64,000 bases of DNA from Mycolicibacterium litorale (GCF_014218295.1 NZ_AP023287.1:1054001-1118000), one strand, 5' to 3'; shown: positions 50,796 to 59,737, counted from the stretch's first letter. Notes: generated from the sequence alone by a model not told the origin. Program-made: numbers and translations.

Positions 50796-51547
50796 TGGCC
50801 GCCGTCGATTGGGAACGCCGGGGTTCGGCGGGATGGGTTCGGCTGAACCGGCCGGATCGCCGGAACGCCATCGATGTGGCCACACGTCGGGGGTTGGCCG
50901 AGGCTTTCACCCTGCTGGAATCCGACCCCGAGGTCGGGGTCATCGTGCTCACCGGCACCGGGTCGATGTTCTGCGCCGGGGTGGACCTGCACGAGCCGAC
51001 GCCCGAGCGCGGACTGCTCGATCTCGGTGAGCAGGTGAGCGCTCCCATCGAACGATGCCCGCTGCCTGTGGTGGCCGCGATGAACGGACCCGCTGTCGGT
51101 GGTGGATTCGAATTGGCACTGGCTTGCGACATGCGAGTCGCGACGGACACCGCCTGGTTCGCGTTGACCGAGCTGCGCATCGGAAGCCTGCCCGGTAGCG
51201 GCGGCACCCAACGCCTGTTCGAGTCGTTGCCGCCTGCGGTGGCCTGGAAGATGCTGCTGACAGGCAGCCGGATCAGTGCGTCGGAAGCCGAACGGTTCGG
51301 GCTGATCAGCGATGTCTTCGACGAGCAGAGCTTCGAGTCCGACGTCGCAGAGCTGATCTCGAACCTCGCTGGAGCCGCGCCACTTTCGGTGCGAGCGGCG
51401 AAAATGGCGCACGCCGCCGGCAGAGCTGGGAATTCCGGTATGGCGATGGAACGCCTGCTGTGGCGAATGTTGGTCGAAACCGAAGACCGGGCCGAGGGCC
51501 GGGCCGCGTTCCGCGAGAAGCGTGCACCACGCTTCCGCGGTCGCTGA
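50795..51547 (+). CDS. Enoyl-CoA hydratase
   Basis: The protein has 250 residues. Both catalytic Glu residues of classical hydratases are present: Glu106 in GGGFELALACD and Glu126 in ALTELRIGSLPGSGGTQRL. That distinguishes it from the other crotonases in this window. The start codon overlaps the preceding stop (TGATG). In the operon it sits between a CoA-transferase pair and a thiolase-like/DUF35 pair, the position of BbsH in benzylsuccinate beta-oxidation. Confidence 0.92.
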   Translation: MAAVDWERRGSAGWVRLNRPDRRNAIDVATRRGLAEAFTLLESDPEVGVIVLTGTGSMFCAGVDLHEPTPERGLLDLGEQVSAPIERCPLPVVAAMNGPAVGGGFELALACDMRVATDTAWFALTELRIGSLPGSGGTQRLFESLPPAVAWKMLLTGSRISASEAERFGLISDVFDEQSFESDVAELISNLAGAAPLSVRAAKMAHAAGRAGNSGMAMERLLWRMLVETEDRAEGRAAFREKRAPRFRGR

Positions 51548-51578
51548 GTCATTCAGACACAGGAGAGGAGCGGTGCAC

Positions 51579-52727
51579 ATGGGGTGGCGCAAAGCGGCCA
51601 TCACCGGAGTGGGCGTCAGCCGACAGGGCAAGTTTCCTGGGGAGACGCCGAATTCCCTTGCCGCCGAGGCTTTCGTCGCGGCGCTCGAAGACGCTGGGTT
51701 ACGGCGTGAGGACGTCGACGGTCTGCTGACCATGCCGGGGACCAAGTCACCCGAAGGCGCCAAGCACTACCTCGCCCTCGGAGAACTGCTCGGCATCAAT
51801 CCGGTACTGACCGGCAGCCTGTCGATGGGCGGCGCGACCGCCGGAGTCTTGATTCAGCAGGCGGCGCTTGCGATCGAGGCGGGCATGGCGAACACCGTGG
51901 TCTGCATCTTCGGTGACACCGCCAAGACTGGTGGCAGCCGCTTCAACGCCGACGCCGGCACCGACAGCGACTCATGGGGTATCTGGGGCATGTTCGGCAA
52001 TGCCGCCAACAGCGCATTCGGCGCGACCCGGCACATGGCGCTGCACAACACCACCAGCGAGCAGCTGGGCTGGATCGCGGTGACCACACGAAAGCACGCA
52101 TCACTGAATCCAAATGCGATCATGCGGGAACCGATCACCATCGACGACCACCAGAACTCGCGGATGATCGTCGACCCGCTGCATCTGCTGGACTGCTGCA
52201 TCATCTCCGACGGGGCGGTGGCGATCATCGTGACCTCCGCCGAGCGGGCCAAGGACAACGCCAGCACACCGGTCGAGCTGTGGGGTATGGGCCAGGGTCA
52301 CACGCTGGTGAAACTCGGTACCCCTGACTGGTGGTATCTGCCGCACCAGGCCGACTGCATCAGCCGCGCCTACCGTATGGCCGGCGTAGGTCCGGAGAAC
52401 ATCGACGTGGCACAGCTCTACGACAACTTCACGATCTCGGTGTTGTTCTGGTTGGAGCACGCCGGGTTCTGCAAACCGGGTGAGGCCGGTGAGTTCGTCC
52501 AGGGCGGCACCAGGATCAGCCTGGGGGGTGAGCTGCCGATCAACACGGCGGGCGGCAATCTGTCGGAGTCCTACATGCAGGGCTGGCTGCACGTCGTCGA
52601 AGGGGTGCGTCAGATCCGCGGCGAGTGTGGACAGCGCCAGGTCGATAGAGCGCGGCTGGCGCTGGTGACCGGGCGGGGGATGACACTCAACACCGCCAGC
52701 TGCCTGATCCTCGGGGAGGCCTCATGA
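51579..52727 (+). CDS. Thiolase-like (Ltp2-type) protein without nucleophilic Cys
   Basis: The protein has 382 residues; ATG at 51579 has GGAGAGGAG 8 nt upstream. The fold is of the SCP2-thiolase/lipid-transfer type. The loop that normally carries the nucleophilic Cys reads SMGGATAGVLIQQ (about 82-94), with no Cys. Tyr281 (YDNFT) and Tyr332 (SESYMQG) match tyrosines conserved in the steroid aldolase Ltp2, and EPITIDDHQNSR with LLDCC also resembles Ltp2. With the DUF35 partner encoded next, a retro-aldol lyase is more likely than a thiolase. Activity is inferred. Confidence 0.82.
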   Translation: MGWRKAAITGVGVSRQGKFPGETPNSLAAEAFVAALEDAGLRREDVDGLLTMPGTKSPEGAKHYLALGELLGINPVLTGSLSMGGATAGVLIQQAALAIEAGMANTVVCIFGDTAKTGGSRFNADAGTDSDSWGIWGMFGNAANSAFGATRHMALHNTTSEQLGWIAVTTRKHASLNPNAIMREPITIDDHQNSRMIVDPLHLLDCCIISDGAVAIIVTSAERAKDNASTPVELWGMGQGHTLVKLGTPDWWYLPHQADCISRAYRMAGVGPENIDVAQLYDNFTISVLFWLEHAGFCKPGEAGEFVQGGTRISLGGELPINTAGGNLSESYMQGWLHVVEGVRQIRGECGQRQVDRARLALVTGRGMTLNTASCLILGEAS

Positions 52728-53152
52728 GCAGAGCATTCATCAAACCCGTACTGACCGATGTCAACCGGGGCTTCTGGGAGGCCGCGGCCGACGGCGTGCT
52801 GTCGGTGCAGCGCTGCGACGACTGCCTGGAGCTGCGCTACCCGCCGGCGTTGCGATGCCCGGAATGCCTATCGGCCAACTGGTCCTGGCAGCCGTTGTCC
52901 GGCCGCGGAGAAGTGCTGTCCTACATCGTGATCCATCAGAAGTACAACGCCGCCTGGGCGGACCGGGTGCCCTATAACGTGGCCATCATCCAACTGGAGG
53001 AGGGCCCTCGCATGATCAGCAATGTGGTGCCCCTTTCAGGCGGTGATGTCGAAGTCGGCATGCCGGTACAGGTGGTGTTCGAAGACGAAGACGGCGTGGC
53101 GATCCCCAGGTTCGCCCCGACCGCGCCGGACGAGAGCGAAGGAGAATCATGA
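52724..53152 (+). CDS. DUF35 Zn-ribbon/OB-fold protein
   Basis: The protein has 142 residues. Four Cys (31, 34, 45, 48 in CDDC and CPEC) form the rubredoxin-like zinc ribbon. An OB-fold acyl-CoA-binding domain follows (GRGEVLSYIVIHQKY). DUF35 proteins are obligate partners of thiolase-like enzymes, as in Ltp2-ChsH2 and BbsB-BbsA. It overlaps the thiolase-like gene and the UbiD gene by 4 bp each. Confidence 0.9.
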   Translation: MSRAFIKPVLTDVNRGFWEAAADGVLSVQRCDDCLELRYPPALRCPECLSANWSWQPLSGRGEVLSYIVIHQKYNAAWADRVPYNVAIIQLEEGPRMISNVVPLSGGDVEVGMPVQVVFEDEDGVAIPRFAPTAPDESEGES

Positions 53153-54666
53153 CCACCGAACGTGTCGTCGGCGGGAAGAGCGTGCGCGAGAACAGCTTCG
53201 ACGAGCAAGTGGCACCCGAGGTCGTCGCGGACAAGAAGGTGCCCCGCGACACCCGCGAGTGGCTGGCCCGCGCGTCGGCGATGGGCGAGCTCAAGGTGCT
53301 CGAAGGTGTGGACTGCGAGAAGGGCATCGGGCAGATCACCGAGATGCTTCACCACGACGACGACGCCCCGGCTGTCCTGTTCGACGGCATCCCCGGCTAC
53401 CCGAAGGGGTTCCGGATGCTGGTCAACACCCTGTCCCGGCGCAACCGGCTGGCCATGACCATCGGCCTGGACGAGAACATCTCCGCGGCAGGTGTCGTCG
53501 ATGCGTGGGAGCAGTGGCTGACCGAGGTCAAGCCACTTCCGGTGAACACCGTCACCAGCGGCCCGATCACCGAGAACATCGACACCGGCGACGACGTGGA
53601 CCTCCTGAAGTTCCCGACGCCGCTGTGGCACGAGGAAGACGGCGGCCGCTACATCGGCACAGCCGTGGCGATCGTCACCAAGGACCCCGACACCGGCGTC
53701 GTCAACTACGGCACGTACCGGGCAATGGTGCACGACCGCAACCACACCGGTCTTTACATCTCACCCGGCAAACACGGCCGGGCCCACCAGGAAGCATGGA
53801 TGGCGCGCCGGGAGCCGATGCCGTGTGTGATGCTGGTCGGTTTGTCCCCGCTGCACTTCCTCGGTGCCGCGCTCGAGATCCCGGAGGGTGTCAATGAACT
53901 GGAGTGGCTCGGCGGTGTCACCGGCGAGCCTGTCGACTGTATCGAGGGCAAGCTCACCGGTCTGCCGATTCCGGCGGGTGCCGAGATAGCGCTGGAGGGT
54001 TTCGTCCTACCCGACGAGAAGCGGATGGAAGGACCATTCGGCGAATGGACCGGCTACTACGCTTCCAAGGAGCAGGAACAGCCCGTATTCCGAGTGGACG
54101 CGGTGTATCACCGCAACGACCCGATCATGCTGGGGTGTCCGCCGCAGAAGCCGCCGTACGAGGGCCAGAAGTTCCAGCAGTACGGCCGCAGTGCCAACCT
54201 GCGTCGCGAACTGCGCGCCGCCGGCGTCCCCGGAGTCACCGCCGCTTGGGCGCACAGCGTCGGCGGTTGCCGACTGTTCAACGTCGTCGCCATCAAGCAG
54301 CAGTACGCGGGCCATGCCACCCAGGCCGGCTTGGCGGCCATCTCGTGTCGGCAGGGCACCTACCTGGGCCGAGTGGTGGTCGTCGTCGACGAGGACATCG
54401 ACGTCACGGATCTGCACGAGGTGATCTGGGCGGTGTGCACCCGTCATGATCCCGAGCGTGATGTCCAGATCATCAAGCGCACCACCAGCGGAAACCTCGA
54501 TCCCGCAATCGAACCCGGGAAGAAGGGCTACAACAGCAGACTGCTGATCGATGCCACCCGGCCGTGGGAGTGGCGGGACAAGTTCCCGGCCGCCATGGGG
54601 CCCGAGCCCGAGGAGAAGGCGCAGGTTCGCGAGGACTGGGGATGGATCCTGCGGGGAGGTAAGTGA
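53149..54666 (+). CDS. UbiD-family prenylated-FMN-dependent decarboxylase
   Basis: The protein has 505 residues. NYGTYRAM (Arg191) and AGAEIALEG (Glu279, Glu283) match the Arg and Glu residues used by UbiD enzymes with prFMN. EGPFGEWTGYY is the family's most conserved segment. UbiD enzymes decarboxylate or carboxylate unsaturated and aromatic acids, and phthaloyl-CoA decarboxylase is one branch. A UbiX gene in the same operon would supply the cofactor. It starts with an ATGA overlap. Confidence 0.93.
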   Translation: MTTERVVGGKSVRENSFDEQVAPEVVADKKVPRDTREWLARASAMGELKVLEGVDCEKGIGQITEMLHHDDDAPAVLFDGIPGYPKGFRMLVNTLSRRNRLAMTIGLDENISAAGVVDAWEQWLTEVKPLPVNTVTSGPITENIDTGDDVDLLKFPTPLWHEEDGGRYIGTAVAIVTKDPDTGVVNYGTYRAMVHDRNHTGLYISPGKHGRAHQEAWMARREPMPCVMLVGLSPLHFLGAALEIPEGVNELEWLGGVTGEPVDCIEGKLTGLPIPAGAEIALEGFVLPDEKRMEGPFGEWTGYYASKEQEQPVFRVDAVYHRNDPIMLGCPPQKPPYEGQKFQQYGRSANLRRELRAAGVPGVTAAWAHSVGGCRLFNVVAIKQQYAGHATQAGLAAISCRQGTYLGRVVVVVDEDIDVTDLHEVIWAVCTRHDPERDVQIIKRTTSGNLDPAIEPGKKGYNSRLLIDATRPWEWRDKFPAAMGPEPEEKAQVREDWGWILRGGK

Positions 54667-55595
54667 TGCGCTTCGGGCTGTCGCTGGCCAACAAGGGAGA
54701 AGGTTGCGGGCCCGAGTCGCTGGACGCCGGCGCCGGTGCCGCAGAACGCCTGGGCTGGGACAGCGTCTGGGTGACCGACCACCTGATGGTGCCCAACGGT
54801 CCCGAAGCCGGTGAGTACGGCGTCATGTTGGAAGCGCTGACCGCGCTGACGTACGTCGCCGCCCGCCACCGCCGGGTGACGGTCGGCACCAGCGTGATCG
54901 TGCCCGCCATGCGGGACGCGCCGCTGCTGGCCAAGGAGTTGGCGACGATCGACGTGCTGTCCGGGGGCCGGTTGGTGGTCGGCGTCGGAGTGAGCGACAA
55001 GGGCGACATCATCGAGTACACCAATCTCGGTAAAGCCGAGCGCTTCCCGCGCCGCGGCGCCTACCTCGATGAGGCCGTCGCGCTCTGGCGGCACCTGTGG
55101 TCGGGTAAGATCGAACCGTTCATCGGTGAGTTCCACACGCTGTCCGACTACAGCTTCCTGCCGCTGCCAGTTCAAGGCGCCGGCATTCCCATCTGGTGTG
55201 GTGGTCGCAGCGAGCGGGCGCTGCGCCGCACCGCCGAGCTGGCCGACGGCTACCACGCCGCGCAGACCGGACCGGCTGACCTCGCCGGGCGAGTGCCGCG
55301 TCTAGCGGAACTCACTGCGCAGCAAGGGCGCCCGATGCCCACCCTGTCCGTGCGGGCACGCGTGGAGTTCGGTCCGTCGACCCGAAGTGTCTACACGCTG
55401 CACGGATCCGAAGACGCCATGGTCGACGAGCTGCTCGAGTTCGCCCGCGCGGGCGCCGACGAGATTCTGCTGGTGTTCGACGCGGAGCGACCGCACGATA
55501 TAGAGCGGGCCGTGAACCGGTTTCACGAGAACGTCATCGAGCCGTTCCGGGCTCGAAGCGGCGATTTCGAACCTGCGGAAGCAGGCCGCCCTTGA
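54666..55595 (+). CDS. LLM-class flavin/F420-dependent oxidoreductase
   Basis: The protein has 309 residues. The ATG at 54666 is chosen because GGGGAGG lies 6 nt upstream. The bacterial-luciferase-like TIM barrel is shown by LGWDSVWVTDHLMVP, GTSVIVPAMRD and DVLSGGRLVVGVGVSDKGD. Mycobacterial members often use F420 instead of FMN. A stand-alone fbiA, which makes an F420 precursor, lies 6 kb downstream in the same island. It could be a monooxygenase, dehydrogenase or reductase on the pathway. Confidence 0.88.
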   Translation: MRFGLSLANKGEGCGPESLDAGAGAAERLGWDSVWVTDHLMVPNGPEAGEYGVMLEALTALTYVAARHRRVTVGTSVIVPAMRDAPLLAKELATIDVLSGGRLVVGVGVSDKGDIIEYTNLGKAERFPRRGAYLDEAVALWRHLWSGKIEPFIGEFHTLSDYSFLPLPVQGAGIPIWCGGRSERALRRTAELADGYHAAQTGPADLAGRVPRLAELTAQQGRPMPTLSVRARVEFGPSTRSVYTLHGSEDAMVDELLEFARAGADEILLVFDAERPHDIERAVNRFHENVIEPFRARSGDFEPAEAGRP

Positions 55596-56977
55596 CGCAC
55601 AGCGTGGAAAGTGAGCTGAGCCGGTTCGTCGCGGAACTGGAGTGGGACGACGTGCCCGCGCCCGTGCAAAAGCGGGTTCTCGACATCTGGGCCGACACCC
55701 TCGCCAATGCGTTGGCGGGCCGGCGGGCCGCCAACACTGCGGTGGTCCAACAGCTGGCCGACCGGCTGTGCGGTCCCGGTGAGAGCACCGTGATCGGCGG
55801 TGCGACGGCGTCACTGACCGCAGCGGCTCTGATCAACGGGCATCAGATCACCGCATTCACCATGTGCGACGTCTACCGGCCCGCGTTGTGCCATATCACC
55901 CCCGAGGTGGTGCCTGCGGCGCTGGCGGTCGCCGAAGGCGGCGACGTCGGCGGGCGCGAACTTCTCACCGGGCTCGCGGTGGGACTGGAGGTCACCGCGC
56001 GCCTCGGTCTCGGCATCGACTATCCGAGCTTCCGCGGAAAAGGTTGGCACACACCGGGGATCATCGGAACCGTCGGGGCGGCCTGCGCGGCGGCCCGCGT
56101 CATCGGGCTGAACGACCGCGGTGTGAGGGCGGCCATGGGGCTGGGGGTGAGCCAGGCATCGGGCACCTTCGCCGCGCTCGGCACACCGGCGGTCAAGTTC
56201 CATCAGGGCAGGGGTGCGGTGTCCGGTCTATGGGCGGCCATGTTCACCGCCGACGGACTGGGCGGCACCGAGCGCGGCCTTACCCACTCCGACGGCGGGC
56301 TGTTCACCACCTACGCCGACGGTGGCCGTCCCGAGCTGGTGACCGAGGGCCTGGGCCGAATCTGGGAGCTCGAGCAGATCTCGCTGCGGCGCTGGCCGGC
56401 CGCCAGTTCACTGCAGTCGTTGGTCGCGGCGCTACTCGAACTCGGTGACGATCTCGATCCGCTCGAGGCCATCGCATCGGTCGAGATCGCGCTGCCGCCC
56501 ACACCGTTCGAGATGTGCGCGCACGTGGGCTGGGACGACGAACTCACGGCCATGCAGTCGACGCGGTACGTCACCGCTGTCGTGCTGACCGACCGCCGGT
56601 GCTGGATCGACAGTTTCGGCGCCGTCCGGCGTGCGGACCCGACGCTGGTGGACTTCGCCGCCCACCAGGTGACCGTCGTCCGCGACGACACTCTGCCACC
56701 CACCGGCGTCGAGGTCCGGATCGTCGCCGGCGGACGGGTGTCGGCGCTGCGCCGCGACCGTGCGCCCGGAGAGCCGCGAGAGCCCCTGACACGTTCACAA
56801 ATCGACGGAAAGGTCGAACAGGCCAGCGCCGGCACGCCGATCGCCGCGGCGGGCCGTCTCGACGACGTGACCACCCGGGTGGGCGATCGGAGGGTGGTCG
56901 AAGTATGCGTCGACCTGCGAACGACGGCAGCGGCGAACCGCGGAGGAAACGATCGTGAGTACGCAGCCAGCCGCTGA
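55592..56977 (+). CDS. MmgE/PrpD-family protein
   Basis: The protein has 461 residues starting from TTG, overlapping the previous stop (TTGA). PrpD-type features include an N-terminal helical domain with VQKRVLDIWADTLANALAGR and the central GHQITAFTMCDVYRPALCH, FHQGRGAVSGLWAAMFTADG segments. The family includes 2-methylcitrate dehydratase, cis-aconitate decarboxylase and iminodisuccinate epimerase-like enzymes. A role in hydration, dehydration or decarboxylation of a polycarboxylic intermediate is plausible. Confidence 0.88.
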   Translation: MTHSVESELSRFVAELEWDDVPAPVQKRVLDIWADTLANALAGRRAANTAVVQQLADRLCGPGESTVIGGATASLTAAALINGHQITAFTMCDVYRPALCHITPEVVPAALAVAEGGDVGGRELLTGLAVGLEVTARLGLGIDYPSFRGKGWHTPGIIGTVGAACAAARVIGLNDRGVRAAMGLGVSQASGTFAALGTPAVKFHQGRGAVSGLWAAMFTADGLGGTERGLTHSDGGLFTTYADGGRPELVTEGLGRIWELEQISLRRWPAASSLQSLVAALLELGDDLDPLEAIASVEIALPPTPFEMCAHVGWDDELTAMQSTRYVTAVVLTDRRCWIDSFGAVRRADPTLVDFAAHQVTVVRDDTLPPTGVEVRIVAGGRVSALRRDRAPGEPREPLTRSQIDGKVEQASAGTPIAAAGRLDDVTTRVGDRRVVEVCVDLRTTAAANRGGNDREYAASR

Positions 56978-57431
56978 GGTCCGGTTGCCCCCACCGGTGG
57001 CCGCACTCGCCGACGGCAGCGATCTGGCGAACAAAGTGGGACAGACGATCTCGCTGATCACCATCGACGAGAACGGCTGGCCCCGGTTGGCATTGTTGAG
57101 CATCGGTGAGGTGTACAGCGCGTCGGGCACCGACATCAGACTGGCGCTGCACGCAGGCTCGGGTACCACCGCGGCCCTCACCGCGTCGGGCCGTGCACTA
57201 CTCAACACCGTTCTCGAGGCCACCAACTATCGCATCCGCGTTCAGGTCGAACGTGTCGACCGCGGGCCCGGTCCGCTGGCGTTCTTCACCGGTACCGTCA
57301 TCGCCGTGGACGAGGATCGGGTGCCGTACGCCGAGCTCACCTCAGGTATCACCTATTCCCTCAGGAACGAGGAGGCCGTCTTGGTGCGGTGGCAGCGGCA
57401 ACTGGCTCAGATGCAGGAGCTCGGCACATGA
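56955..57431 (+). CDS. PNPOx-like split-barrel flavin/F420-binding protein
   Basis: The protein has 158 residues. The split-barrel fold of the pyridoxamine-5'-phosphate-oxidase superfamily is suggested by VGQTISLITIDENGWPRLALLS and VYSASGTDIRLALHAGS, with a strand-rich C-terminal half. Members bind FMN, F420 or heme. Function here is unknown. It overlaps the PrpD gene by 23 bp and the ubiX gene by 4 bp, so it belongs to the operon. Confidence 0.75.
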   Translation: MSTQPAAEVRLPPPVAALADGSDLANKVGQTISLITIDENGWPRLALLSIGEVYSASGTDIRLALHAGSGTTAALTASGRALLNTVLEATNYRIRVQVERVDRGPGPLAFFTGTVIAVDEDRVPYAELTSGITYSLRNEEAVLVRWQRQLAQMQELGT

Positions 57432-58009
57432 CGCGGCGGATCATCGTCGGGATCACCGGCGCCAGCGGGTCCATCCTCGGCATCCGAGCGCTGGAGCGCT
57501 TACGCGAGTTCGAGGTCGAAACGCATCTGATCATCAGCGCCTGGGGCGCCCGCACCCTGGAACACGAATCCGGCTGGACCGTCGAGGAAGTGCGCCGGCT
57601 GGCCGATGTGGTTCACAAGCCGGGCGATCTGGGGGCCACCGTCTCCAGCGGATCTTTCCGCACCGACGGTATGCTGATCGCGCCCTGCAGCATGAAGACG
57701 GTCGCCGCGATCGCCCACGGGTACACCGAGGATCTGGTGGCCCGCGCCGCCGACGTGATCCTCAAAGAGCGGCGCCGGCTGGTTCTGATGGCCCGGGAGG
57801 CTCCACTCAGCGAAGTCCATCTGGAGAACCTGCTCAAGCTCGCACGCATGGGCGTCTCCATCGTGCCGCCGATGCCCGCCTTCTACAACCGGCCCAAGAC
57901 ACTGGAGGATGTGGTGGACCACATCGTGGTTCGCGCACTGGACCAGTTCGACCTGGTGGCCGAGGACGCCCCCCGCTGGGACGGCCACGTGACCAAACAG
58001 CGTCCGTGA
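57428..58009 (+). CDS. ubiX: UbiX-family flavin prenyltransferase
   Basis: The protein has 193 residues from the ATG at 57428. GITGASGSILGIRALE is the FMN-binding start. IAPCSMKTVAAIAHGY, RAADVILKERRRLVLMAREAPLSE and MPAFYNRPKTLEDVVDHIV are the characteristic UbiX blocks. UbiX prenylates FMN to prFMN, the cofactor required by the UbiD-type decarboxylase encoded five genes upstream. That is strong support for a working UbiD reaction in this operon. Confidence 0.94.
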   Translation: MTRRIIVGITGASGSILGIRALERLREFEVETHLIISAWGARTLEHESGWTVEEVRRLADVVHKPGDLGATVSSGSFRTDGMLIAPCSMKTVAAIAHGYTEDLVARAADVILKERRRLVLMAREAPLSEVHLENLLKLARMGVSIVPPMPAFYNRPKTLEDVVDHIVVRALDQFDLVAEDAPRWDGHVTKQRP

Positions 58010-58986
58010 GCGCGCACCCGGAACCGGCCCGTTACCCGGAGAAGCGGTTGCGCGCAGCGGCCGTTCGGTCCCGCCTGATGTTGCAGGTGGCATCGGTGCT
58101 GGTGGCCGACGAGGAGTGGCGCGATCAGCAGGTGCGGATCGAGATGCGTCCACCGGGCGGCCAGCAGTGGCGTACCGCGCTGTTCGCCAGCGACGGCATC
58201 GAGGCGGTCGCAGCCGTGCTGGGTGGTGACAGCCAGTTCGCGATCCTCAACCCCGCGACCGCGATTCGCTCTGCGCTGCTGCGGCTTCCGGGTGCCCGCG
58301 GTAACGAACTCGCTGCGATCGCGACGGTACCGTCTTACGATCAGCTCGGCCTGTCGGTCCGCGCCGAGTTCGGGCTGCATACGTTGGCGGAATTGGCCGC
58401 GGTGAAGCCCCGTCTACGGGTGTCGTTGCGGGGGAACCGTCCCACCCACAGCGTGCACCTGGTGCTCGACGACGTATTGGCCTCCGCCGGCATCTCGCTC
58501 GACGACATCCGGTCCTGGGGCGGCGAGGTGCGATACGACGATGGACTGCCGCACAAGGCTCCCCGTACCGGCCTGCTGCGTGACGGCGTCATCGACGCCA
58601 TCTTTGACGAGGGCGTCTACAACTGGGTGGAGTTGGCTAACGACGCGGGGTTGCGGTTCTTGAGCCTGTCCGACGATACGGTGGCCCAGCTGCAGAGCCA
58701 GGGCTACCGGTCCGGCACTCTGCGTAAGGACCGTTATCAGACCCTCGAAACCGATGTCACCACACTCGATTTCAGTGGCTTTCTGGTGTTCACCCGATGT
58801 GATGCCGACGTCGAGATGGTGGGGAAGTTCTGCGAGGCCATGGTCGCGGCACGGGAGAAGACCGGCTGGCAGGGCGGACCGGCGCTACCGCTGGAGCAGA
58901 TGGTGTCCGACACCATCGACGCGCCTCTGCCGATCCCGTTCCATCCGGCAGCCGAAGCGACCTGGCGCCGGCACGGGCTGCTCTGA
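58006..58986 (+). CDS. Cytosolic binding-protein-like (NMT1/TAXI-type) protein
   Basis: The protein has 326 residues from a GTG overlapping the ubiX stop (GTGA). It has the two-lobe solute-binding fold of TAXI/NMT1-like proteins: EAVAAVLGGDSQFAILNPATA near the ligand cleft and HTLAELAAVKPRLRVSLRGN at the hinge. There is no signal peptide or lipobox, so it should stay in the cytosol. Related signal-less proteins act as decarboxylases (Pht5) or sensors. It ends the 14-gene operon. Confidence 0.78.
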   Translation: MSAHPEPARYPEKRLRAAAVRSRLMLQVASVLVADEEWRDQQVRIEMRPPGGQQWRTALFASDGIEAVAAVLGGDSQFAILNPATAIRSALLRLPGARGNELAAIATVPSYDQLGLSVRAEFGLHTLAELAAVKPRLRVSLRGNRPTHSVHLVLDDVLASAGISLDDIRSWGGEVRYDDGLPHKAPRTGLLRDGVIDAIFDEGVYNWVELANDAGLRFLSLSDDTVAQLQSQGYRSGTLRKDRYQTLETDVTTLDFSGFLVFTRCDADVEMVGKFCEAMVAAREKTGWQGGPALPLEQMVSDTIDAPLPIPFHPAAEATWRRHGLL

Positions 58987-58994
58987 GGGCCGCG

Positions 58995-59737
58995 CTAGGC
59001 GACCGATCGGGCGATGAAGCCGCCGTCGGCCTCGGTGCGGAAACAACTCTGACGGTTCGAGCCGGCGTTCGCACGCCCTTGGTGATCGAAGTACTGCCGG
59101 ATGGTGTCCAAGGTGACCACGTTGGCCGCCACCCGTATGGCCATCACTCGCCGCCACGGGTTCCCATGCCTCGAGTCCCAACGAGCGGAACCACGGCACA
59201 GGAAAGCGGGTCACCGCGCCGTCCATCAGGCGGGTGGCACTGCTGTCGCGTGCCCGGCTGAACGCCTCGTACAGCGATGCCGGCACCCATGGATACCGTT
59301 CGATGACGTCGCGCTTGATGCATCGAGGGAATGATCCGGGACATGCCGGTCTGCGCCAGGTACTTGCGTTCCTCCTCGCGGCTGTCGTCGAACAGCGGGG
59401 TGATCCGGCCGTCCGATGGAGTGGCTGGGTGGGTGGGCGGGCAGTGAGAATCGCGTCGAGATCGCCGTCGAGGAGCATGTCGTTGAGGAGCGTTCTGCCC
59501 GCGGTCCAGCGATATGCTCTCGGGCGGAACGAATTCACCGAAGCTCTCTGGCCGGCCTGGTTGACGCCGGCATGAACCCACTACACGCTCGCAGATTCCC
59601 GCCGTACGGGCTTGCAGGGTTCCGGAGGTATAGACCAAGTGGGTGTGCGCCCATCCCGGGTAGTCCGATACGCCGGCTCGCGAGGCCGACGGGATGAGTG
59701 ATCCCGGGACGGTGCGGACGAAGATCGACGAGTGCCG
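58995..59737 (-). pseudogene. Decayed 4,5-dihydroxyphthalate decarboxylase-family gene
   Basis: Homology to the Pht5 family is spread over different minus-strand frames, in the correct order. HSSIFVRT begins near 59737. LLNDMLLDGDLDAILTARPP, LFDDSREEERKYLAQTG, RDVIERYPWVPASLYEAFSRA, EWPYG and TLDTIRQYFDHQG then follow, with the stop at 58995-58997. At least three frameshifts separate them, and the N-terminal ~100 residues expected for the family are absent. The stretch 58987-59888 has no intact gene apart from this remnant. Confidence 0.75.
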
